64,000 nt of DNA, taken from contig OZ014425.1 of the NCBI GenBank assembly GCA_963965975.1, positions 4,229,501 to 4,293,500 of the forward strand, read 5' to 3'. The position numbers were made by a program, and so were the translations under genes. The notes under the pieces were generated by a model, which was not told the origin of the DNA, made no database searches, and saw only the letters and a program-made list of their open reading frames with translations. How positions within the stretch are numbered: position 1 is the first letter of the stretch; every line of letters starts with the position of its first letter. Origin of the DNA: Xestospongia bergquistia (Eukaryota > Porifera > Demospongiae > Haplosclerida > Petrosiidae). Positions 23,810 to 37,224 of this stretch are shown one piece after another.

Positions 23810-26800
23810 CTTCAAATACAGAAAGCTCATCAGAACAGCTCAAGCTTTTCTATTTGGTCCTGGGCCAATTTCGTACTTTATTCCAACATCAAGTGCATGC
23901 CAAGACACTCCAAACTTATGATATCAATACTAAGGTATGATACTATGACAACAAAACTGATGTGTCATCATTACAAAATAAAACAGGCATATCTCCTATA
24001 GAAACAAATCAACTCTTTAATTTGGCTCAATGATTACACAATTTGATTTCAATCACTAAACACAATACTTGCTATACATGTGTGCATGTGACTAGTCATG
24101 CCTCATTAGATGCAACAGCTCCAGGCTACAAAGGAGAGACTCAAAAACACTCAGTACAATCTTTAGTTGTGACCAGATGTAATAGAGTGGAACACATCAG
24201 GCACTCTCAAATTACATACTCCTAGTATATTTATCGATAGTAACCACAAGGTAAATTAATAAAGAATGCAGGAAAATGAATTAGTGCTTGCTGTGACGTT
24301 GTTGGTCAGTGGTATGTTGACTATAGAATGCAATTATATCAACTGATCTCACTGCATCTTTTTATGAGTCTTAATGGTTGCTATAGTTAATAATTTATAA
24401 GTCCCTGACACGACAGACGCACGAGACACACACACTGAGATAATATATATTGTGTTAGTCTTTACTCTAATCTACTCTTATTTACATCATGTGATGTCAT
24501 GTCTGTTACTATGTTAGTTGTTGCTTCTCTCCTCTATGTTAATGGATCACAGGGGTCAGATAGGAGAGGTCAAGGGACTAGTATTCTAATCTATAGAAAA
24601 TCCTCTAATTGGTTGGAATATATAAAGTTCAGGTCAGCAGTATTTACTCATGAATCAAGTGTTATGTACACAATAGAGTTTGTAGATTTATTCAATATTT
24701 TATTGTAATCCTCCAATGGTTATTCTTAGAATGTAGCCACTATTTGATCGATGTGGTTATAGTACACATACCTTTATACCTAATATCTGGTTGGTATGGT
24801 TATGTACCTAATATCTGGTTTGTATGGTTAATATACTTAATATCTGGTTGGTATAGTTATGTACCTAATATCCGGTTTGTATGGTTAATATGTCTAATAT
24901 CTGGTTGGTATAGTAGTTGTATGTATGCCCAATGTCTGGTTGGTATGGTTATGTACCCATTATCTGTTTGGTGTTGTTATATACCCAATATCTGGTTGGT
25001 ATGGTTATGTATCCAATATCTGGTTGGTGTGGTTATATTCCCAATATGTCTGGGTTGTTATGGTTATATATGCGGTTGGTTTGAGTTGCATGTTTGGTTT
25101 CTATAATTCTAATATCCAATAAATATGGTCATGGTCATGTTATATAAGGTCAATGTGGTTATATGTACCTAACAAGTGACTACATACCTAATACCATAAA
25201 ATATGTATTATAAATTTACATTATTAATAAAATATAATGATAATTATATTAAATTAATTAAGTTATCTGTAATCCAGAGACTATCACACCCACAGGAGAC
25301 TGACTGTTAACTTTAATAAATAATGCCTTGGTGATTATCCATAAAACTTTTGGATACTGTATTAATTCATTAGAAACATATAAACAATATCTGTCTTAAG
25401 AGGATGTTGACAGTCAAATAGAATACTGACAGAAATAGTGGATAATAATTATGGTAGTCTTCAGTTGGCACAAGACAGTTTGTTATTATAGAGGTCACAG
25501 ATCTGTTGCTAAACACATGATATAAAAGTTTAGTATATTCGTGTCTTAGAATTTAAATCCTGTGATAACAATGGCTTAGTAAGCATAATATAATATATAT
25601 AATGCACTTGTCAAATGTTAAACTGTTTACAATAGGACAATAGGAGACAGTGCATGTCTCAGCAATACCAAAACATATTCAGTTCAGTTTCAATTTATAG
25701 AATTTATTTTACAAAGCTTTTGGTGCCCCATTGTTCATTCAATAGTAGTCAATTACTTTGAAATGTATGTACATTAATTATAAAGTCAGAGGGAGTGGAA
25801 TTATTGGAAATATTTGACATGATTTACAATCTCTTGTCCATGTTTAAGGAAATACCAGGTGACGTAACGTAAATATTACATACCAACTACACAAAATGAT
25901 TCGTGGAAGGTTTCAAATGTCAATGCAATTTAAGTGATTCCTTGAATTTGATGTAATTGTTTGTGTACATACTGTTTACAAACCTTCATTTGCTTCTTGA
26001 ATTAGGGAATTACACTTACATTATTTTTGTTGGTTCAACAATATGAGTGTCCTCTGTTCTCTTGTTTTTGTAGGCCTGAACCAGTCACACTGCAAGTGAC
26101 TACTTACATAGAAATTAAAGATACTGTTCAAGATATTGATCCAGTAAGTACAACTATTATTAAAAAATCGAAAAAAAAAAAGGTAGAGTCTCCCATGCGG
26201 GGAATCGAACCCCGGCCACGGCGGTGAGAGCGCCGGATCCTAACCACTAGACCACATGGGATGATCTATCTAACACTGTTTACAAACATTCTATTTTTTC
26301 TACAGCTTCTGCTTCTTTGCAGTGAATGTACCCATATTGACAATCAAGAAAAGGTCCTTTATGCGTTGAGTCAACATTACGAAACAGTCCATCATCCCCC
26401 ACCTATCACATCTATCTCAGTCTCTGCCCACAAAACAGGGACAGATCCTATGCTACTATGGAAATGCATTTATACTGCAGTTGACATGAGAAAGTAAGGA
26501 GGATACAGCCCATTGTAAAAAAAATGACACAAAGAAAGATCATATCATGATTCCAGTTAATTTTTGAACCTTATATTCACAAGGAAGACTGTAATAATGT
26601 TTATACATCCTCCCTCTAATACAAATACTACTCTCACTATATAAACAATGACATTAATTGGAACTGACATTATAATGATTATGATAATGATAAAGCAGTT
26701 ATATGCTAATAAAGTAATGGGATAGTTTCCATCTAACCACAGGAAACTGATAAAGCACATGATAATATTATAAGTATCAAATACAATATGTAGGGACTAT

Positions 26801-29133
26801 CATTCCCTAGTATATTAGAGTAATTTGATCATTACACATTGAAACAATGTGACAGGCATCTGTAAGACTTCATGGAATAGATAAATGATAGATGGATGGA
26901 TAGATGGATGAAAGATGGATGGATAGATGGACAGACAAAGGGTTGATGGGTAGATGAATGATCCTGCTCTCTATTTATCTAGTCCTATGAATACCGAACA
27001 ACCCACAACTAAATTCTCTCTTGAGGAAGAAGATGACAGCACTCAAGCAGATACTCGTGGCAGTATTGAGATAACTGACGCTCTAAAACTATTGAATGTA
27101 GATGAAGGTCGTAAAATCAGCACCAAAGCTGATAATTTACCTCGTGATGCTTTCTTTGCTTATCTCCTTCTCCGTCATCTTCGTATACGAGACATCAGAC
27201 ACAAGGTAATGAAGAATTTCTCATAAGAACCTACTAGTGATTTCTCGGTATTATTTCAATAGTGTATGGAATCTGATTATACACTATATTTCTTCTGTTA
27301 ATGGCTATGTGATTATATCTTCTGTTTGGTATCTTTTACTACAGTGTTTTTGTATTATAAATTATTTATGTTCTGTGGAAAGAACACTGACCCTTAATGC
27401 TGTGGGTTTCTCTCAAGAACCTGACTCCACCCAATTTAACATGGGCATCAGTGCTCACCTGTTCAAAACACCTGTTGATTTTATGTAAGATAAATTTGAT
27501 CAATTCAACTTTTAACTAACCATCCATTAAAAGCCCTATGTATCCATAATATCACTATATATGTGTGTGTGTATGTGTATGTATCCATTTTTATACCTGT
27601 CCATCTATCATGTCCTTAGAATCCAAGAGTCTGAGTTTATGCAATATCCTGAAGTAGAAAACCATGATGATTTTTATAGTTTTGAAGATATGTCTAATGT
27701 CCGTGTCTGGGATCAAAATGGTAAAGCTATTGTCTATGATATTGTACAAGAGAGACTAAATGAACTGGAGGAACAACTTCTAACTATTGCTACTTACTAT
27801 ATTCAAAAGGACACTCTAGCCACACAATCTAAGGTTAGCAAGTTAAAAAGATCTAACAAACATAATGTCTTTTTTCAAAGTCTTCAAGTCATAGTGATGA
27901 AGTTGGTATTGCTGCCTTCTCACAGCCTAAAGTAGACAGATTTACTATCTTGCTTGATCTCTGGACATGTCAAGCCCAGTTCTTAGAAGAGAAGATTAAA
28001 GTAAAGAGAACATTAGAAAGAGAGAGAGAGAAAGTCTGTCATTTTTCTCCATTTTTTAGTTGATCAATCTCTATTTGGAGGCTTACCATAGTAGCTATGA
28101 TAAGAAAGAAAAAGAAAAATTGGCCCAGGTATTGTTTAAATGGCAAATATTCATACATTGTATATCGTCTTTATATTATAGGTTATCACTAATCTTATGG
28201 CATTACAGCCTCGACTTGATCTTCAAGATAACTACTTCACTAAATCATTTCAAGAAGAAACTAGTTGTGTGAAAGCTCACTACAATGCCCTAAAACCTAT
28301 ACTTCAGAAGGTATGGATTGACAAATAAGGATGGAGGGAGGGAGAGAGGGATGGATGGATGGATGAATAGAGGGATGAATGGGTGGTCACACAAATGAAC
28401 TGATGGATGGATCACAGCCTTGCTCTAGTTCAGGTTAATATTGTCTGAATCATCTATCCTGAGTTCCTCATTTTCAATTCTTACCTTTAGTTACTGGAGA
28501 CTGAGAGAAGTTATAACAAAACAATAAGTGGTCAAGGAGAGAAATATTTTGGATTGCCTCCATTAGTTAAAGAAAAGAAATCCATTTCTCTTACTGGAGA
28601 TCTTAAAACTGAGATCAACCATTACTTACTAGAGTGTTTTAATTCTCTTTCAGTGATTGCTGTTATACCTGGTATAGTACAAGAAACATTAGCAATATCT
28701 GTAAGAGTTTATATATATGCTTACCAGAGTAGTCCTTTACTGACTCATTTTTAAGGTTGGGTTAGGAGATATTCATACAGTCCCCGGTATAGTAGCTACT
28801 CATATTCAGCTCTGGAATAATGTCAAAGAATCATGGACAAAAATGAAACCGCTGGGATCTGATTTTAGCGATGATGTTCAACAACAGGTACATATATAAA
28901 ATATTAATTTCTAATACTGTATTTACTACTATATTTTATTTATTCTCTCTTGTAGTTCTTCACATCTCTTTATATTGATAATCCTCACAATGTAGTTGAT
29001 TTATTGGAGTTTCATTTAAAACAGACTGCTAGCCAACATGAAAACTCTTCTCCTGATGATAAACAAAAAAACACATTACAAGCTCACTGTGATGTAATTC
29101 AGGTAACTGAAACTTGAGAGTCATCAAATTTTA

Positions 29134-29181
<48 letters not shown>

Positions 29182-32100
29182 CCTCTCCCTCTGTAGTTAA
29201 TTACTTCTCGATATAACCTTGTAGTATCATGTCAACAAACAGCTTCACTTTATCAACTTCATAAGAAACAACTCATTCAATTAGAGCAAGAAGATTCAAA
29301 TCTATTTTTACGACATGTTCCTTTCAACAAGTCTGCTCTACTCCCCACTGAAAAGACACTAGATGATTATGTATTAGAAGCCAGAGATCCTAAAAATAGC
29401 TCAACTCTTGACAGGTAAGGAGTACTCAGTAAAGAATTTCTGTTAGTATTTTGCCATTCACAATAAATTAATTAATATATTTTTAGGTATATTCCAGAGT
29501 CTATTCCAAAAGCAGTACAGGAACTAGATGATCAACATGTAGGACGGTTTAGTTTCCATACTAAAGATGACATTATTAGAGTAAGAACTATCACAATTGT
29601 ATTTTAAGAGTATTATTGGACACTGAACCATTGTGATTGTACTATAACTGTAATATAAGACATTGTATATTGTAATGTATAATATATTACTAACAACTGT
29701 AGATATTGATAAGTAAAATGGGTTTGTTGAATTTGATGGTGACATTGCAAACTCAAGTAAGTTCCTATTACTTGTATCTTTAATCATAATTATATTCTAT
29801 ATCCTTACAGGTAGCTACTAGAAATGCTTTATTGATAGTCTGTCAACAGTGTGCTGCTATTATTAGGTTCACAGCACCATTGGTTAAGGCAAGGTCAGTA
29901 AAGGAGAGAGAGAGAGAGAGAGAGGAGAATCTATCTATATCTATCTGTTTGAATAATCATTGGATCTTTCTCTCTAGGAAGTTCTCTGATTTCTCTCAGT
30001 TAACATCAGCTGCTACTGAACATGCTGAACACATTCGACTCATAAATCTTCTTAATGACTCTTTTATTTCCTTCCAAAAAGAAAAAGTAAAAAAGTCATT
30101 TAAAAAAGCAATTATCAATTATCCATCCAATGTCCATCATACCATACATTATCTAAACACTATACATCCTGTCACATACAATTCATGTTCAAACATCCAC
30201 TATAAGTATCAAGTTTATTTACTACATTTTGTTATCTCATTACACATGACATCCTTTCCTTGTCATATCATTTTTTCTTCATTATATAGAGAGCTGTACG
30301 AGATCACATGTTGGCACAATTCACAACATTACCTTCTACTGTAGAAAAAAGCCAAGAGGAATTAGAGAAAGCAAAATGGTATGATCTGCAATATGTAAAG
30401 CTCATGATCATTGAAGTCTCTCTCCAGTTCTCTTATTAAGAGCTACTGTAACAATCTTATCACATCTATTGCAAATTTCTCACTACGACATCAAGTATTG
30501 TTATTATTAGTAATGAATTATTAAACTTCTCTTGCTCATCAGATCAGTATAGTATACATGAAGATGACTACATTACTTAAGGAGTACCCTAGTACAAGGT
30601 ACTTGGGCGAATATAGGAAGTGATGTCTTTAGTATTAAAATTTTGTTTAGAGATTCCTTCTTTATTATTGGAGGAGTGACCATACCATCTCTTGCACACA
30701 CCAGTGAACAAACTAAGTATGTGTTCACTGTTTTGGTGTGTACATAGCAATATTGCCTTGTAGGCTCACTAGAGGACGTGTCAAAGCTTTTCTCTCTCCA
30801 GATGGCAAGCAACTACTTAATCTTTTTTATGTACCTCATATTTCAGAGGTAGTTTGTCCTATATTGATGATAAAGTAATATTTTAATAATAAATTATTAT
30901 AGATATTGACTATGTACCAAAATCTACCACTTGAAGAACAGAAAGACATACTTACAATGAATCTGGTAATGACAATACTTGTACATTCTATTCACACACA
31001 CACTCTCTCTCTCTCTCTTTCTCTCTAGCAATTAGCCTCCTGTCTATTGAATTGCCTTATGTATTCAAGTGCTACAGCTAAGTTAGGACAGATGTGTGAC
31101 AATATTGGTGTAGTAGCCACAGGGACTGAAAGCATTGGTAAGTAATTGGAACATTTTACACTCAATACACTAAACAATGCAATGTCATTGTGTTTAGGTG
31201 GAGATATTTATCAACTTCAAATTCAAATGAGTCAACTTAAGAACCCATCAGATCCTAAAGAGGTATACAAAGGATTGTTTCTGTACCTCGTGTTTTTTAT
31301 GATTTTTAACCATTCTACTAATAAAATCTTAATATTAAGTCTCATTTTATATTGAGAAACTCATCTGAAGTATAATGTAGTTAATTACTGTATATCGTAT
31401 AGGTTTTATCTTACCTCAATCTCCACTGTACCTGTACAATACTTTCACATGATATAGCAGTACGTCATTACTTGAAAAGGACTATACTGACTAATGGAGA
31501 TGAGAAAATGATAAAGGTACAATAATATAACATTGTTCATGTAACAAAGACATTAAACTATTGTTATGTTAATTACTATTCACCTATGCTAGCAGTATAT
31601 TTTCTCTTGCCTGTATAGACTATTACAACAATATGTCTACCAGGATTGGATAGACTCTTGACAAATGATAGACCTCATCCTTTTTCTCATCCCTTTCTCT
31701 CTCTCCCATTCCCTTTATCCCTCAGCACAGGCTCTGAGATGACACCTCAGAGACATTACTGGGATAGGTAAGCTAGTAACTCTCTTATTAAGAAAGAAGC
31801 AATATAGACATAATTTGACACTAAATAAATGTGTTTTTAATAGCTATGGATTAGGTATCATTGGAGCTGGTCCATTAACTGATGTCTTTTCTAATGTATA
31901 TATTTCTATAGCTCCACTCAACCCTACTGGAAGGTAATAAGAAGTCTACTTATACATGATTCAGTTCTTTTTCTCCTTCCCTTCCACACACAGACAAGCT
32001 GCCAGTGGTGAACTCTTAGCAATGTCGCTTCTTCTTGAAGACACTCTCTTTACTAGTGACTTAGCTCACCAAGTAAAGACACTCCAAAGAGCTCCTTCAA

Positions 32101-35100
32101 CTATTTCCCGTCTTTCAAGACTATCACATACTTTTCAATTGACTCGTCAGTCCAGTCAATGGGGTATGGGGCGACAAAATCGTACCCAACCTCCATCTGC
32201 TCCTCTCCCTCCAATCCCTCCCATTCCTGCTTATCAATTACTTTATCGCTTTCTAATAGTGACTGCCCAAGTGGAGCAGTTACGTGATGCATGGGGTTGC
32301 AGTCTGTTGGGTGTGCCTATGATAAAATCTCAGAAAGAGGTTACTCATTTGGATGAGTTGTATACCAGTAGAGTAATGATGGTTGCTAGGAGACTGGTAG
32401 CTCGACAAGAAGCAAAATCTATGATGAAAATGCAAATGGAAAATGTTGGTAAAAATAAGTCTACATTACAGACTGGCTTGATATTTTTTATCAGTGATTT
32501 CTTCTCCTTAGGAAACTCTTGGTGGTGGTTCAGGATCATTAGCTACAATGTTGACTGAAACAGACTTGAGCTGGGAGTCACTGGAACAATCTGAGAGCCT
32601 CAATGAGCATCTGCTAAGAGAAACACAGGTTATATAATGCAACAAGCTTGCTAGCAATGATTCTATGATTTCTATTGTCCAGTTGATGCGACTAAGAGAC
32701 CTTCTTGGTCAGCAGTTCTTGCAGGATGAAATCCGCTTTGTAAATCACCTCTTACAGCTGAGTATTCAAGAGTATCAAAGAGACACTGATACGCTTCCCT
32801 TAGATTTATGGAAAAAGGCTGTAAGCATTGTCAATGTATCATTTCTTCATTATTGTATTCTATTTAGTCTATGAAAGACATCCCCGGGATTCCTAGACCA
32901 CATATTGTAGAGGATTTCTTGCAGACATTACAAAGTGGCATGTCAACTCTTCCTGGTAATTCTGTGATAGAACTACCTCAGGTAATCAGAGAGATAGAGA
33001 AAAATTGAGATAAGGAGGAGAGAGTATTACAAAGGAAGCAGCTGTGTGATAGTAGCTACTTGACTTTGTTTAAATTTGGTTCATTTATGATATCCTTCTT
33101 TTACAAATAGAATCACTTTGACAAGTGTGTCAATCAGCTTTGTTCTGCAGTCCTCTCTCGGGAAAGAGAATGCTACCAAATGTGAGTATTATGCAAACAA
33201 AGTTAACTATATCATTCCTTGTGCAGTTATGCCTCCTTTTATGAGTCCACCATCCAAAGCCTATACCATCAACTCTATCTCAAGAATCAGGTAAACTTTT
33301 AATTCTGGCTTGTACATATACACACTTGACATGTTATTTGCTTTTAGGAAATTGAAAGTGTTAATTCATTGGTCCAATCATTGACAACTCAGTCTAGTAA
33401 AGAAAGTCTTGCATCAGTAGCTGAATACACTCATGGCTTGTTACTAGGTAACAGTAATAGAAATAAGAGAATAAAATTTACTTATTTACAGAGATTACTG
33501 CACTGAGAATTAAGATTGCTCAAATGAAAATGCAACTGGAGAAACAGGTTTGAGTAATAGTTTTTAGTGAATTCATACTATTTCCAAAATATTACGCTAA
33601 CCTTTTAAACCCGTTTCAATGCCCTGTTTGCCTTCTGTAGGAGAAAGAAGTTCGCAAACAAGTTCACAAGGAGTATCAATCTTTAGTTCACGAACTACAT
33701 GGATCTAGTGTAACAATGAAGGACAAATATGAGCAATACAGGTAAGTGACAGTGCTCTATATGTCTTCATATTCTTTAATATTTAGACATAAACTCTACA
33801 ATGAGACCATAGATAACTTATACATGACTAGAGAAACTGTCGCAAGCAAAATTGCTGCACTTCAGGAGAAGCTCTCCTCAACCACACAAGGTACCACAGT
33901 AGAACATCTCATAAAGGATATTTAGTTTTATTACTTTCTGTATGTAGCTGTTGATGAGGAAACTATAGCTAATTTAAAAGCCACTGAACATAAAAAGATA
34001 CAAAAAGAGAATGCACTGCTTGGGAATACAGTAAGAACATCATTGAGCTTGTGGTATAAGTCTTGTTGCTTGCTTATTAAAGGTATCAATATTACAATCT
34101 CTGCATCAGTGGGAAAAAAGACAAACTGACACAGCATCGGCAGAACAGGTAAATAAGTACTCATTGTGAATGATGCAGTATTTATGACTGGGAACTTTTT
34201 TCTAGGTGTTGTCCTTGAGAAAGGAGCTTGACAATGCTCACTGTGACTATCTAGAATTGAAGATGAACTCTGAACAGGAGATCATTTCACTCAAACAACA
34301 AGTCCAATCACTTCAGAGAGTAAGTCATTGTATCATTAATAACTTTAATAACTAATAAATATATGATCAATAGAGTCTAGCTAATGAAGAGATGAAAACA
34401 GAAGTACTGCAAAAAACACTGGAAGAAGAGGTAGACTTAAGCTCTAGTCAATTTGCTTTAGTTATCCATCTGATAAATGTCTTCACTTCAGAGACACAAG
34501 AAGGTTACAGCTCATAAAACAGGCAACAAAGACAAGGTAAAAAAATTCAGATAGTTAAAGATAGAGACATAATGTATGTATTTCATACAGGACAAAGTGG
34601 TATCTAAATTAGAGAGAATGCAAGATGCAAAGATTGAAGAATTGGTGAGAGAATAGCAACTATTATAATATTCAACAGCATTGCTTTCTTAATGAACTCT
34701 TAGTTTCCTGTATCTTTATAAAGTAATAAATTAACATTCTTTTATAGGAACTTAAATTAGAAGATAAGGAATATCAACTGACTACACTATTAGGTAAATT
34801 ATCACAGTTGAACTGAAATTTGAAGTTGTATATTTTGTAGATCAACAAGAAAAAGAGAAGAAATCACTCGAGTGGGACAAGATTAAGACTACAAAAGTAA
34901 CTATTAGTTGTTTTAATGTTCTTCATCTTATCTTTTCATGTAGGCTTTAAAACAAACTAAACATCAACTCTCGCATGAGCGACATTTGAAAATAGATGCA
35001 TTCCACCAAGTTGAAGGACTCATTCAACAGGTAAGTACGGTGGTATCTAATATTTGCATAATCCTCTATATCTTTTAGGTTCATGATTTTGAGAACCAAC

Positions 35101-35495
35101 AGACCACCAAATCACCAAGTCTTTACTCAGGTAAGCCCAGCAACACCAGTTATTGATTTAATGGACTTTTCTATTTAAAGGATCACTATTCACCATAGCA
35201 AGACCATTGACAACATCAGCAATTCGTTCTACTACACCAGGGATACGATCAGAAATTAGTATGTCATCAAATACCTAACTACTGGCCATTAAATTACACT
35301 CTTTTTTTGTGCTGTAGCATCAACTCATTCTCTTAAATTGCAAAGACCTAAATCAGTAAGCTCTAAAACAATAGTATAAACTATGGACAATAATATGTTA
35401 TATTTTTACAGGTACAGGGTCGACTACGTACAGCCACACCCAGTGAAGTGACCTCCATAACACAGGAGATTGGTGGAGCATTGAAACTCATCTAG
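17991..35495 (+). CDS. CCDC162-like large coiled-coil protein (DUF4549 N-terminus)
   Basis: I traced about 57 short exons giving roughly 2,100 residues. Exons: 17991-18103, 18206-18278, 19035-19145, 19395-19522, 19845-20028, 22048-22107, 23380-23655, 23809-23934, 26074-26143, 26306-26493, 26983-27205, 27345-27484, 27620-27833, 27881-28000, 28060-28128, 28182-28310, 28491-28700, 28756-28887, 28956-29102, 29197-29414, 29487-29580, 29703-29756, 29811-29893, 29978-30086, 30290-30378, 30428-30494, 30543-30598, 30764-30848, 30903-30965, 31029-31137, 31198-31262, 31403-31516, 31619-31767, 31844-31933, 31994-32448, 32512-32628, 32683-32820, 32868-32981, 33111-33181, 33227-33290, 33348-33447, 33492-33547, 33641-33741, 33787-33890, 33948-34030, 34083-34148, 34206-34319, 34374-34430, 34492-34536, 34591-34644, 34748-34793, 34841-34896, 34944-35030, 35079-35130, 35181-35258, 35318-35355, 35412-35495. 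The first about 200 residues (EYTPNNL, QLVQLKHNLQVRW, LRWL) match the CCDC162 N-terminal domain from memory of the family. The last third is heptad-rich coiled coil. Phase fails at 23934/26074, so a small exon is probably missing. At 32448 a GTTGGT donor after 32444 fits the phase better. Function is poorly known. Confidence 0.75.
19810..19834. repeat. (TC)n tract serving as a polypyrimidine tract
   Basis: A short CT run sits directly before the TTGTAG acceptor of exon 5 of the coiled-coil gene, so it doubles as part of the splice signal. Confidence 0.85.
23757..23807. repeat. (TC)n microsatellite at an exon 8 acceptor
   Basis: About 50 bp of CT repeat run straight into the CAG acceptor at 23806-23808 of the coiled-coil gene, acting as an extended polypyrimidine tract. 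Confidence 0.9.
24775..25095. repeat. Minisatellite, about 28-bp period, in intron 8 of the coiled-coil gene
   Basis: Repeats of the form TAATATCTGGTTGGTATGG followed by TTATGTACC occur about ten times with drift. Frames through it encode a periodic Trp/Tyr-rich peptide, which is a repeat artefact. Confidence 0.85.
26171..26181 (-). terminator. Pol III poly-T terminator of tRNA-Glu
   Basis: Eleven consecutive T residues on the tRNA strand shortly after the tRNA 3' end. Confidence 0.85.
26190..26261 (-). tRNA. tRNA-Glu (CTC)
   Basis: On the minus strand a 72-nt cloverleaf folds fully. The acceptor TCCCATG pairs with CATGGGA, and the discriminator is G. The A-box region is TGGTCTAGTGG and the B-box is GGTTCGATTCC. 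The anticodon stem CGGCG/CGCCG holds loop CTCTCAC with anticodon CTC (Glu), and the T stem is CGGGG/CCCCG. There is no intron. A run of 11 T residues (minus strand, 26181 down to 26171) begins nine bases after the 3' end and fits RNA polymerase III termination. The gene lies antisense inside the intron between the 26074-26143 and 26306-26493 exons of the coiled-coil gene. Confidence 0.97.
26880..26955. repeat. GATGGATG-type microsatellite in an intron
   Basis: Imperfect GATGGATGGATA tetranucleotide repeats precede the 26983 exon acceptor. A similar tract with GGGA variants lies at about 28320-28410 in another intron of the same gene. Confidence 0.8.
29142..29190. repeat. (TC)n microsatellite before an exon acceptor
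   Basis: A CT repeat grading into CCCT leads into the CTGTAG acceptor of the 29197 exon. This is the third case in this gene of a CT microsatellite forming the polypyrimidine tract. Confidence 0.9.
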
Positions 35496-35513
35496 TTTCT
35501 TATAGTATGATAT

Positions 35514-35519
35514 AATAAA
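35514..35519 (+). terminator. Polyadenylation signal of the coiled-coil gene
   Basis: AATAAA begins 19 bases after the TAG stop at 35493-35495, implying a very short 3' UTR. Confidence 0.7.
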
Positions 35520-36208
35520 ATATTTGCAATTGTTTTAGTTCAATGAAATATGACCACAACCATTTTCACTTAATTAGTATTGAATATTAAAATGTTTTAT
35601 TTGTGACTAATATTATTTATTTTGCTGTAAATGAAAAATGGAAATATACTTTTAATACACAAAATTCAATAATTTTCAGTATTTACATTATTTGATCATG
35701 CATGCTCCCACTGCAGAGTCCATGTTCTCTTTTGATTTAACAAATGCAAAATTTAGTTCTGAAAATAAACATCATTGTGGAGACCCTCCTATAACTAACA
35801 CTGAACAACTATTTCTCAGACCAGTACTTATTCTTAGCAATCTCAGACCAAATACTTATCCTAGTTAGTGAGTGATCAGCAGTCTGAGACTGATATTACT
35901 CATCCTCAGACTGATACTTTTAAGGAAGTGGAATTGAGTGACAGGATGTCTCAAATCCAGGATCAGTATAATTATCATTAGGCGGATGTTCAAAGTAGTT
36001 TATTATACCACGAAAAAATATGTGTATTCTTTCCTTTTATATGTCTTTCAGGTTTTCTTCAGGCTGTTGTGGGTTGTGACGGGTGCTTATGAATTTTATT
36101 AATAATAGTTATGACTAATTGAGAACATTAAGGAACTAAAAAGGATGTTAACTGTATTTTTAAGGGTCAAGAAAAAAATTAGTCCCCTTTAAGCAAACTT
36201 GAACAACA
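35520..36208. other. Intergenic stretch, nothing recognised
   Basis: AT-rich spacer between the coiled-coil gene and the inverted-repeat element. A short CTCAGAC-containing block recurs around 35815-35910. No gene is supported. Confidence 0.5.
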
Positions 36209-36210
36209 TA

Positions 36211-37032
36211 AGGTAAACACCCCTAACTCCAGACAGGGTGTAACTCTGGACACTTGTAATTAATTATTTTATATTTATTATTTTAAAATGATTTTAATAA
36301 AACAGTGAACTATTAGAGCTATCTGAATTCAACATGCCAAATATAACATCTTACTGCAACAGGAACAGTTATTACCAGGAGTTATTCTAGAACAGTTCAT
36401 CAAAGAGTGCAGAACAACTTCTTTTTTTGAGTCTCATAACTTCTATCAAGTTAAATTGCAGCTCATAAAAGTGTAACAACATGTAAAACAACAGACTGAT
36501 ACCAACACTACCACGAGTACCAGCCAGTCCTGAGTCTTCTGGCAAGTTAAGACAAAAAGGGGTGGGGCTGCATAAATTAAACACGTGGTTTCTCGTGGTA
36601 CCATTACAAATGTGCTGATTTTAAGAGAAAGCCATCAACCAAACAAGTTTACAAATGTCTGTACTGTAAACAAAAAAAATATTGATCTATATACTAGTCT
36701 GGCACTGCAAGTAGCCACTTTAATAGTTTTAAGGTATTCTTATCATTTTATCTTACATTTTACAACTCAAAAATCATTTACTTTATTTTATGTAATGTAT
36801 TCACACACTTAAACTCTGGCTCTTCGACAACAGCCACGTGAAAATTACAGAAGTGTCCGGAGTAAGGAACATAATAATTTCTGACAATTAATAATAATCA
36901 AATGATATCTTTGCAATTCCTCGATGAATTTTATCAAATTTTCAGCGGAAAAAAATTTGAAGCGAAATGCACTCTTATAACCAAAAACAGAGGGAAAAAG
37001 CAAAGAGTGTCCGGAGTTAGGGGCGTTTACCT
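36211..37032. mobile_element. Non-autonomous DNA transposon (TIR element, TA target site)
   Basis: The left end reads AGGTAAACACCCCTAACTCC and the right end, reverse-complemented, reads AGGTAAACGCCCCTAACTCC: 19 of 20 bases match, and a following RGACA is also shared. Both ends are bounded by TA (36209-36210 and 37033-37034), as expected for Tc1/mariner-type or related insertion. The subterminal motif CTCCGGACACT recurs inside, near the right end (about 36852-36864) and, as CTCTGGACACT, near the left end (about 36244-36254). No transposase-length frame is present, only frames of about 65-75 residues, so it would depend on a partner element. Superfamily is uncertain. Confidence 0.75.
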
Positions 37033-37224
37033 TACTAATTATATTAATTTTTATCATTATTTAATTTTATAGGTACCACAAAGAAATAAAATCTCACAAG
37101 CAGTAAGTTAAATTCTTTTAAGCCACACACAATAAATTACATGTTTATGCTAGATCACTTGATAAGCTATCACTTTCAAAATGGTTAAAAAATAATACAA
37201 CACTGTAAATGTTACCTGGATACT

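Noticed and set aside
24744..25106. Trp/Tyr-rich repeat protein
   Set aside because: Generated by the 28-bp minisatellite inside an intron of the coiled-coil gene.
36387..36812. Transposase remnant inside the TIR element
   Set aside because: The frames of 65-75 residues show no catalytic motif or similarity I recognise.
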